NCBI GenBank assembly: GCA_003452695.1
Contig: DMNP01000211.1
Location: 1 to 7,775, forward strand
Source: Eggerthellaceae bacterium
GTDB lineage: Bacteria > Actinomycetota > Coriobacteriia > Coriobacteriales > Eggerthellaceae
DNA: 7,775 nt
Reading direction: 5' to 3'
Every line of letters starts with the position of its first letter. Positions within the stretch are counted from its first letter, which is position 1. Below, in pieces: positions 1 to 5,723 of this stretch. The notes below the pieces were generated by a model. That model was not told the DNA's origin, ran no database searches, and saw nothing but the letters and a program-made list of their open reading frames with translations. The translations under genes and the position numbers were made by a program.

Positions 1-1057
1 GTGGAGAGCACGGTGAACTTCGCATTGTCCATCTTGCCGACCGGCATCGTGTTGCCGGGCCTGTTCCTCATCGCCTGCTTCATTTCGCTTTCCATGGGAA
101 CCTCGGTCGGCACGATAGCCGCACTCGCACCCATTGCGGTGGGCGTGGCGGACAAGACGGGGCTTGCCGGGGCCATCTGCCTGGGGGCCGTGGTGGGGGG
201 AGCCATGTTCGGCGACAACCTTGTCGATGATATCCGACACCACCATCGCCGCCACGCGCACCCAGGGCTGCGCCATGGACGAGAAGTTCAAGGAGAACTT
301 CAAGATAGCGCTGCCCGCCGGCATAGCAACGTTTCTGGTCTTCCTGGCCATGGGCCTGGGAAGCGAATACACCCTGGATGGCGACCTGGAGTACAACCTG
401 CTGCTGGTGCTGCCCTACGTGGTCGTGCTGGCGGCGGCGCTTCTGGGGATGAACGTGTTCATCGTGCTGATAGGCGGCACGGTGCTCTCGCTCGTCGTGG
501 GCGTGGCCCTGGGCACCATCGCTCCCGAAATGGTGTTCGTGGCCGTTGGCACGGGCACGAGCGGTTCGAGCGGCATCATGAACATGTACGACATCACCGT
601 CATATCCATCGTGTGCGCGGGCATAATCGGCCTCGTGCGCGACAACGGCGGCATCGAATGGATCCTATCGAAGATCACGGGCGTGGTGAAGGGCAAGCGC
701 GGCGCTCAGTTCGGCATTGCGGCGCTTGCATCGCTCGTGGACGTCGCAACGGCCAACAACACCGTGGCCATAGTCATCGCGGGCCCCATCGCGCGCAAAG
801 TGGCAGAGCAATACGACGTCTCGCCGCGCCGGTCGGCTTCTATCCTGGACATCTTCACCTGCGTGTTCCAGGGTATCATTCCCTACGGCGCGCAACTGCT
901 GTACGCAAGCGCGGGTGCCGCAGCCGCCGGCATGGCATTAACGCCCTTCGCCATCATGCCGTACCTGTTCTACCCGTATCTGCTTGGAACCTGCGCCATT
1001 GGCTTCATAGCCATCTGGGGTGGCAAGGACGCCAAACCTTCGGATAACGCCCGCTGA
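1..1057 (+). pseudogene. NhaC-family Na+/H+ antiporter, 5'-truncated by the window, with a +1 frameshift
   Basis: Encodes the C-terminal part of a multi-spanning inner-membrane antiporter that would exchange Na+ for H+ (NhaC-type, Na_H_antiporter family). The reading starts in frame 1 (residues 1-73), with the family signature GTSVGTIAALAP at 33-44 and FGDN at 70-73. The family continuation LSMISDTTIAATRTQG is found only in frame 2, from base 221. Joining the frames at about base 220 gives a 351-residue product ending at TGA 1055-1057. It has several hydrophobic helices, a conserved VDVATANNTVAIVIAGP segment and a late amphipathic stretch before IIPYGAQLLYASAG. Frame 1 stays open to about 1047 but turns into Arg/His-rich nonsense after residue 73. 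Family members are usually longer at the N-terminus, so the start lies upstream and the GTG at base 1 is probably internal. The shift may be a true disabling mutation, a sequencing error or, less likely, recoding. The family call is firm; ion specificity is inferred. Confidence 0.85.
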
Positions 1058-1058
1058 C

Positions 1059-1119
1059 GCGCCCCCGGCACGTGTGTCAAGGGGACGTTTCTCTTGACAC
1101 ACGCTTCATGCCGTGGCGC
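1059..1119. repeat. REP-like long imperfect palindrome after the antiporter gene
   Basis: This sequence folds into one long hairpin. An 11-bp perfect stem (1071-1081 with 1093-1103, arms CGTGTGTCAAG and CTTGACACACG) sits inside a 5-bp stem (1066-1070 with 1109-1113) and another 5-bp stem (1059-1063 with 1115-1119). A CTTCA bulge (1104-1108) interrupts the 3' side. The core, with GGGGACG beside the TGTCAAG arm, resembles short palindromes I recall as scattered REP-type repeats linked to IS200-like RAYT transposases. That likeness is from memory. It starts two bases after the antiporter stop and lies between that gene and a minus-strand relic, so it could end transcription from both sides. There is no proper T-run on either side, so it is not a classical intrinsic terminator. 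Confidence 0.65.
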
Positions 1120-1127
1120 CTTTGCTG

Positions 1128-1403
1128 CTAAACGGCGAAGGGGAAGGCGTAGTTCGTGTTCGAATTCAGAATGGCCCATTGCTGGCTTTTCACGGTTGCC
1201 AGGTATTTCTTCGGAATGGATATCTGCTTGAAGGCGAATGTGCTCGTGTATCCGCCGGCGCCTTGAGTGGACGAGACCACACACTTCGTCGGCACGCCCT
1301 TCTTGTACGCGAACTTGGTTCCGATTCCTCGGTCGTTGTAGGTCTTCCCGTCCCCGCCTCTGGCCGGGCCGCGAAAAGTAACACCCCGCCCTGCAACGTG
1401 CCC
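1128..1403 (-). pseudogene. C-terminal relic of an unrecognised protein gene
   Basis: On the minus strand an open frame runs from just after a TGA (complement of 1404-1406) to a TAG at 1128-1130, 91 codons in all. It has no ATG, and no GTG or TTG with a ribosome binding site near its 5' end. The last ~75 residues look like real protein. They are rich in Lys, Tyr and Phe, include KTYNDRGIGTKFAYKKG and YLATVKSQQWAILN, and end in AFPFAV. About 78% of the last 80 codons end in G or C, as expected for coding sequence here. The composition suggests a beta-rich, possibly exported domain, but I do not recognise the family. The missing start and the promoter of the next gene lying directly upstream suggest a decayed gene of which only the 3' end remains. 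It converges on the antiporter gene. Confidence 0.45.
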
Positions 1404-1423
1404 TCACAACGGTTATGTTTTTC

Positions 1424-1452
1424 TTGCATGGCTGTTTGGCATCGTTTAGTAT
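1424..1452 (+). promoter_or_regulatory. sigma70-type promoter for the transaldolase-rho unit
   Basis: A -35 element TTGCAT (1424-1429) is followed after exactly 17 bases by a -10 element TAGTAT (1447-1452). Transcription would start near 1459 and give a leader of about 87 bases before the TTG start of the transaldolase gene. The local sequence is more A/T-rich than the genes around it, as expected for a promoter. No second promoter of this quality is visible between here and rho. Confidence 0.65.
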
Positions 1453-1486
1453 GTACAAAGTCCTTTCAATCCCAATTCCAATGCAT

Positions 1487-1531
1487 GTGCTGTGGGCCGA
1501 GTGTGCCATAGCGAAACCGTTCGGCATGCAC
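1487..1531 (+). promoter_or_regulatory. possible leader hairpin before the transaldolase RBS
   Basis: In the predicted leader, GCCGAGTG (1496-1503) can pair with CCGTTCGGC-side bases 1518-1525 (eight pairs, two of them G-U). An outer GTGC (1487-1490) can pair with GCAC (1528-1531) across a small internal loop. The structure would end two bases before the AAAGGAGG ribosome binding site. It could affect access to that site, but it may be chance folding. Confidence 0.25.
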
Positions 1532-1533
1532 CC

Positions 1534-1541
1534 AAAGGAGG
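1534..1541 (+). promoter_or_regulatory. strong Shine-Dalgarno that sets a TTG start
   Basis: AAAGGAGG lies four bases before TTG at 1546-1548. This near-perfect ribosome binding site, and the family N-terminus KFFLDTADL directly after the TTG, fix the transaldolase start here. An upstream in-frame GTG at 1492 has no such site and would add 18 residues absent from the family. Confidence 0.85.
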
Positions 1542-1545
1542 AATC

Positions 1546-2226
1546 TTGAAGTTTTTTCTGGACACCGCGGACCTCAACGAGATAGAAGAGGCGGCAAGCT
1601 GGGGAGCGCTGGCCGGCGTTACCACGAACCCATCGCTGTATGCGCGCATCGGCGGCAAGCTCGCCGATTTCCACAACCATATAAAGCGCATCTGCGACAT
1701 CGTGGACGGCCCGGTTTCGGCCGAGAGCGTGGCCATGACCCGCGACGACATCGTGCGCGACGGGCGCGAACTGGCGGCAATCGCGCCGAACGTGGTCGTG
1801 AAGGTGCCCACGATGGTCGAAGGCCTGGCCGCAACGCGCACGTTGGCCGACGAGGGCATTCCCGTGAACATGACGCTGTGCTTCTCGGTGCCGCAGGCCA
1901 TTTTGGCGGCCCGTGCGGGCGCGCGCTACATCAGCCCGTTCATCGGCCGCTTCGACGACATTTCCGAGGACGGTCTGGACCAGCTGAACAACGTGGTGCA
2001 GGCCATCGGGAACTACGATTTCAGCGCCAGCACCGTGAACGGCGAGCGGATCGAGATAATCGCCGCGTCCGTGCGTTCGGCCAACCACGTAACGCAGGCC
2101 GCCCTTATGGGCGCCGACATTGCCACGGTGCCGTTCGGCGTGCTGAAGAAGATGGTCCAGCATCCGCTTACCGACCGCGGGCTGGATTCGTTCATGAAAG
2201 ACTGGGAGAAAGTGCAGAACGCGTAA
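1546..2226 (+). CDS. tal: transaldolase, small TalC/Fsa-type
   Basis: Cytoplasmic class I aldolase-fold enzyme of the non-oxidative pentose phosphate pathway. It moves a three-carbon dihydroxyacetone unit from sedoheptulose-7-phosphate to glyceraldehyde-3-phosphate through a Lys Schiff base. The product has 226 residues, the usual size of the short TalC/FSA subfamily. Visible motifs are LDTADL (5-10, catalytic-type Asp6), GVTTNPS (24-30), Glu60, the Schiff-base Lys86 in VVVKVPT, NMTLCFS (108-114), SPFIGRFDD (130-138) and ASVRS (174-178, phosphate-binding Arg). Glu60 and Phe132 are the residues known for true transaldolases; fructose-6-phosphate aldolases carry Gln and Tyr there. Transaldolase is therefore the better call, although databases often label such proteins fructose-6-phosphate aldolase. 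Translation starts at TTG with a strong ribosome binding site. The stop TAA touches the ATG of rho, so the two are probably one operon with coupled translation. Confidence 0.93.
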   Translation: MKFFLDTADLNEIEEAASWGALAGVTTNPSLYARIGGKLADFHNHIKRICDIVDGPVSAESVAMTRDDIVRDGRELAAIAPNVVVKVPTMVEGLAATRTLADEGIPVNMTLCFSVPQAILAARAGARYISPFIGRFDDISEDGLDQLNNVVQAIGNYDFSASTVNGERIEIIAASVRSANHVTQAALMGADIATVPFGVLKKMVQHPLTDRGLDSFMKDWEKVQNA

Positions 2227-4041
2227 ATGGCTGTCGAAACGAAGGGTACGATCGAGGAAATGCACGACACTGCGGAAGAAGAGGCTGCGAAGCCCCGGCG
2301 TCGCACGCGGCGCACGGCGAAAGCCGCCGAAGAAGGGGCAGCTGCCCCGGAAGCCGCTTCCGCAGAGCCCGAGGCCAAAGCTCCTGCCAAGCGCACGCGC
2401 CGTACGACGAAGAAGGCGCAGGCAGAAGAGGTGGCCGCGGCGGCAGACGCTCCGGCGGCAGACGAAGGGGCCGAAGAGCAACCGAAGCCGCGTCGTCGCA
2501 CGCGCAGGACCGCAACGGCCGACGTGGTCGCCGATTCTCAGGGCGGCGAGCAGACGCAAGCTGCTGCGGAGCGGGACGAGCCCGAAAGCCATGCCGCGCA
2601 GGCCGAGGGCCAGGGCGACCAACCGCCGCGCGACGATGCGCGCCAGCAGCGCGGGCAGCGCCAGCAGCAAGGGCAGCGCCAGCAGCAGCGCGCGGGCAAC
2701 CAGCAGCGCAACAGCCAACGGCACCAACGCCGTCAGCGCAACAACCGCGAGGTGGAGCCGAGCATCACCCGCGAAGAGCTGGCCGCCTGCAAGGTGGCCG
2801 AGCTGCGCGAGCGCGCCGAGGCGCTCGAGCTCGATCCGACCGGCATGAAGAAGGCCGAGCTCGTCGAGGCGGTCTTCGCCGCCAGCGTGCGCGCCGAGGG
2901 TTTCCTGGAAGTGGAAGGCGTGCTGGACATCTTGTCCGACGGCTACGGCTTCCTGCGCTGCGGTGGCTATCTGCCCGGCGAAAAGGATTGCTACATGGGC
3001 ATGTCGCTGATAAAGCGCAACGGATTGCGCAAGGGCGACTACGTGGAAGGCACGACGCGTCCCGCGCGCGACAACGAGAAGTTCGCCGCCGTGCAGAAGA
3101 TCCGGCGCGTTAACGGCGTACCCATAGAAGAGCTTGCAGGTCGTCCGCGCTTTTCCGAGCTGACGCCCGTCTATCCCTCCGAGCGCCTGGTCATGGAGCA
3201 TGGGCATAACACCACGACCGCGCGCGTCATCGATCTGGTGGCGCCCATCGGCAAGGGCCAACGCGGGCTGATCGTGTCGCCGCCGAAGGCGGGCAAGACC
3301 ACCATATTGAAAGACATCGCAGCCTCGATCAGCGCGAACAACCCCGAGGTTCATCTGATGTGCCTGCTGGTGGACGAACGGCCCGAAGAAGTGACCGACA
3401 TGCAGCGCTCCATCAAGGGCGAGGTGATATCGTCTACGTTCGACATGCCAGCAGACAACCACATCGCGGTGGCCGAGATGGTCATCGAACGGGCGAAGCG
3501 CCTCGTAGAGGCGGGGGAGGACGTGGTCATCCTGCTCGATTCCATCACGCGCTTGGCCCGTGCCTACAACCTGGCGCAGCCCGCTTCGGGGCGCGTGCTG
3601 TCGGGCGGCGTGGATTCCACGGCGCTGTATCCGCCCAAGCGCTTCCTCGGCGCTGCGCGCAACATCGAAAACGGCGGGTCGTTGACCATCCTCGCGTCGG
3701 CCCTTATCGAAACCGGATCGAAGATGGACGAGGTAATCTTCGAGGAATTCAAGGGCACGGGCAACATGGAGCTGCGATTGGACCGCCAGCTGGCCGACCG
3801 GCGCATATTCCCCGCCATCGACCCGGTGGCGTCGGGCACGCGCAAGGAAGAGCTGCTGCTCGACCCGCAGATGTCGCCTATTATCTGGGCGGTGCGGCGC
3901 ATACTCGCCAACATGAACAACACCGAGCGGGCCATGGACATGCTCATAAAATCGGTGAAGCAGACCGACGATAACCAGGAATTCCTGTTGCGCATGGCCC
4001 GCAAGGCCCAGCACGGCAAGACCGAGACCCTGGAAATCTAG
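2227..4041 (+). CDS. rho: transcription termination factor Rho with long disordered N-terminus
   Basis: Hexameric RNA-dependent ATPase/helicase that ends transcription of untranslated RNA. It has 604 residues against about 420 in E. coli; long forms are typical of actinobacteria. Residues 1-175 are low complexity: three basic motifs of the RRRTRRTA type (24-31, 55-61, 89-95) in Ala/Glu-rich linkers, then a Gln/Arg/Asn-rich stretch (140-173). A Rho_N SAP-like domain follows (about 182-220), then the cold-shock-like primary RNA site (about 226-296, with GYGFLR). The motor domain follows, with Walker A PPKAGKTT (352-359), LLVDERPEE (380-388), Walker B VVILLDS (433-439), the Q-loop VLSGGVDS (457-464), the R-loop region GTGNMELRLDRQ (510-521) and the arginine-finger motif SGTRKEELL (536-544). 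All key residues look intact. The ATG directly follows the transaldolase TAA without a strong ribosome binding site, which suggests coupling. ATG 2260 (residue 12) is a weaker alternative start. An intrinsic terminator follows. Confidence 0.97.
   Translation: MAVETKGTIEEMHDTAEEEAAKPRRRTRRTAKAAEEGAAAPEAASAEPEAKAPAKRTRRTTKKAQAEEVAAAADAPAADEGAEEQPKPRRRTRRTATADVVADSQGGEQTQAAAERDEPESHAAQAEGQGDQPPRDDARQQRGQRQQQGQRQQQRAGNQQRNSQRHQRRQRNNREVEPSITREELAACKVAELRERAEALELDPTGMKKAELVEAVFAASVRAEGFLEVEGVLDILSDGYGFLRCGGYLPGEKDCYMGMSLIKRNGLRKGDYVEGTTRPARDNEKFAAVQKIRRVNGVPIEELAGRPRFSELTPVYPSERLVMEHGHNTTTARVIDLVAPIGKGQRGLIVSPPKAGKTTILKDIAASISANNPEVHLMCLLVDERPEEVTDMQRSIKGEVISSTFDMPADNHIAVAEMVIERAKRLVEAGEDVVILLDSITRLARAYNLAQPASGRVLSGGVDSTALYPPKRFLGAARNIENGGSLTILASALIETGSKMDEVIFEEFKGTGNMELRLDRQLADRRIFPAIDPVASGTRKEELLLDPQMSPIIWAVRRILANMNNTERAMDMLIKSVKQTDDNQEFLLRMARKAQHGKTETLEI
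2653..2688 (+). repeat. two tandem 18-base repeats inside rho
   Basis: Two adjacent 18-base units (2653-2670 and 2671-2688) differ at only one base, the last. A partial third copy (CGCCAGCAGC) lies at 2641-2650. They encode repeated GQRQQQ in the Gln/Arg-rich part of Rho. The length is a multiple of three, so gain or loss of a unit would keep the frame and change only the length of the disordered region. Confidence 0.7.
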
Positions 4042-4053
4042 GAAATCGGGGCA

Positions 4054-4085
4054 GGGGTCGCAGCGAAGGGCTGCGGCCCCGTTTT
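4054..4085 (+). terminator. intrinsic terminator after rho
   Basis: A 10-bp stem (4054-4063 with 4071-4080, arms GGGGTCGCAG and CTGCGGCCCC, one G-U pair) closes a 7-base loop and is followed by GTTTT. It starts 12 bases after the rho stop and ends 15 bases before the next start codon. The T-run is short (four), so termination is probably partial and downstream genes may depend on read-through. Confidence 0.75.
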
Positions 4086-4086
4086 C

Positions 4087-4095
4087 GAAGGGCGG
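4087..4095 (+). promoter_or_regulatory. ribosome binding site of the S49 protease gene
   Basis: GAAGGGCGG lies five bases before ATG 4101 and starts just after the T-run of the terminator. The eight bases CGAAGGGC at 4086-4093 also occur exactly at 4064-4071, in the terminator loop, so the loop carries a copy of the Shine-Dalgarno core. Confidence 0.6.
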
Positions 4096-4100
4096 TCCAC

Positions 4101-5723
4101 ATGAACGACATCGACAAGAACTTGGGGCAGCGCCCCGAGAACCAGGCGTTTTCAGGACAGGACCAGCGTGCGCTTGGGGAACAGGCGTCCATCGGGCAGC
4201 CCGGGGCGCCGCAGGCAGAGCAACCCCGGCTGCAGCAGTTGCAGGCTTCGGCCCAGCCGGCTGCCCAGCAGGCGTCTTCCGTCGTGCAACAAGTTCCGGC
4301 CGGCGCTTCGATGCCTGCCATGCAGGCGCAGCAGGTCCAACAGCTGGGACAGTTGCAAGCGCAAGTCCAGCAGCAGGCGCAGCAGAGCGTGCAGCTGCAA
4401 CCGCAGTCCCAAGTGCAACAGCAGACGCAGTCCCAGCAGCAGCCGCAAGCTCAGGTGCAACCGCAGGCGCAGCTGCAGCCGCAGCAGCAGGCCCAGGTGC
4501 AGCAGCAGGTGCCCGCTCGGGTGCAGGCGGGCTGGACGGGTCAGCAACCGAACGCGGGGCATCAGGCAACGGGTAACACCTCGGGTTCCGCGTGGCATGC
4601 GCAGGCGCCGGCGCAGGCGGCCCAAACGCCCACGTCGGCCCAGGCTGCTGCTGCCGCCCAAGCGCCGACACAGCCCCAGCCCCAGCCCCAGGCAGCTCAG
4701 GCCTACCAGCAACGCCCCTTCGCGCAACCGCAGCCGCAGGCTTTTGCCCCCCAACCCGGCGCCTATGCACCCGCGGGTTACGCCGCCGTGCAGCAGGCGG
4801 CTCCCGCCAAGAAGAAGTCGTATGGCTGGATCGTGGCCATCGTCCTCATCGTGTGCCTGACGGCCTTCACGGCCTTCTGCGTGAAATCGTGCACCGATGC
4901 AGTAAGCAGCCTGGGCGTGTCGGGCGGGAGCGCGCCGATTTCGGGAGACACCATCGCGAAGATATCGATCGACGGCACCATCCAGTACGATGGCAGCGCC
5001 TGCAGCCCCGAAGGTTTCAAGGAGCTGCTCGAGCAGGCGGAATCCAACGACAGCATAAAAGCCGTCGTGCTGCGCGTGAATTCCGGCGGCGGCACGGCCA
5101 CGGCGGGCGAGGAAATGGCTGCCTACCTGCGCGATTTCCCGAAGCCGGTGGTGGTTTCCAGCGCATCCATCAACGCATCGGCGGCCTACGAGATATCGGC
5201 CCAGGCAGACTATATATATGTAGCGAAGTCCACGGAGATAGGCGCCATCGGCACGGCCATGCAGCTTACCAACCTGTCCGGCTTGCTGGACATGCTCGGC
5301 GTGAACATGGAGGTAATAACGTCCGCCGAGAGCAAGGACTCGTCGTACGGGTACCGTGCGCTGACCGACGAGGAGCGCGCGTACTACCAGGACATGGTCG
5401 ACAAGATTAACCAGATGTTCGTCGAAAACGTGATGGAAGGGCGCCATATGACCGAAGAGCAGGTGAAGGCGCTTGCCACGGGCATGCCGTTCACGGGCTC
5501 CGATGCAGTCGAAAACGGGCTTGCCGACGCCGTGGGCACCTGCGAAGACGCCTACGACAAGGCCGCCGAGCTTGCCGGGATCTCCGACTACGACACGACC
5601 GAACTGTATTTCAGCGACTACAGCCTGTCGGGATTGTCGTATCTTCTGGGCGAGAGCCGCGTTTCGCTGGACGACCTGGCGTCCCTGTTGAAGGAAGTTG
5701 GTGGAAGCGCTCATGTCAAATAG
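4101..5723 (+). CDS. membrane-anchored S49 (SppA-like) serine protease with Gln-rich N-terminal tail
   Basis: Signal peptide peptidase A family protease, expected to degrade cleaved signal peptides or other membrane-proximal peptides. It has 540 residues. Residues 1-236 are low complexity, rich in Gln, Ala and Pro, with the densest Gln at 75-137. Lys237-239 precede one transmembrane helix (about 242-261), so by the positive-inside rule the tail is cytoplasmic and the protease is outside. The S49 domain covers about 284-480: an ISIDGTI strand, VVLRVNSGGG (322-331), catalytic Ser360 in NASAAYEIS, EIGAIGTAM (379-387) and catalytic Lys412 in SKDSSYGYR. The Ser-Lys spacing of 52 equals Ser147/Lys199 of Bacillus subtilis SppA, which supports an intact dyad. 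The usual ASGGYY motif reads ASAAYE. The Gln-rich tail is not part of the family and its role is unknown. The end overlaps the next gene by 11 bases. Confidence 0.88.
   Translation: MNDIDKNLGQRPENQAFSGQDQRALGEQASIGQPGAPQAEQPRLQQLQASAQPAAQQASSVVQQVPAGASMPAMQAQQVQQLGQLQAQVQQQAQQSVQLQPQSQVQQQTQSQQQPQAQVQPQAQLQPQQQAQVQQQVPARVQAGWTGQQPNAGHQATGNTSGSAWHAQAPAQAAQTPTSAQAAAAAQAPTQPQPQPQAAQAYQQRPFAQPQPQAFAPQPGAYAPAGYAAVQQAAPAKKKSYGWIVAIVLIVCLTAFTAFCVKSCTDAVSSLGVSGGSAPISGDTIAKISIDGTIQYDGSACSPEGFKELLEQAESNDSIKAVVLRVNSGGGTATAGEEMAAYLRDFPKPVVVSSASINASAAYEISAQADYIYVAKSTEIGAIGTAMQLTNLSGLLDMLGVNMEVITSAESKDSSYGYRALTDEERAYYQDMVDKINQMFVENVMEGRHMTEEQVKALATGMPFTGSDAVENGLADAVGTCEDAYDKAAELAGISDYDTTELYFSDYSLSGLSYLLGESRVSLDDLASLLKEVGGSAHVK

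Noticed and set aside
223..1047. Continuation of frame 1 of the antiporter gene to about 1047
   Set aside because: After residue 73 it is Arg/His/Gly-rich with no membrane helices, while frame 2 carries the family sequence.
1113..1511. Plus-strand 132-codon frame in the spacer
   Set aside because: No ribosome binding site, it covers the tal promoter, and the opposite strand gives a more protein-like sequence.
1492..1545. GTG 1492 as an earlier tal start
   Set aside because: No ribosome binding site, and the added residues are not part of the family. TTG 1546 has a near-perfect site.
970..4770. Stop-free minus-strand frame of 1266 codons
   Set aside because: It lies opposite tal, rho and the start of the protease gene, all well-supported families. 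The translation is Arg/His/Ala-rich nonsense, typical of antisense frames in GC-rich DNA.
5698..5712. TTG 5698 or GTG 5701 as the synthetase start
   Set aside because: AAGGAAG (5691-5697) is too close to these codons, while ATG 5713 has GGTGGAAG at normal spacing.
4152..5714. Stop-free minus-strand frame of 520 codons opposite the protease gene
   Set aside because: Leu/Arg/His-rich shadow caused by the Gln codons and GC bias of the real gene.
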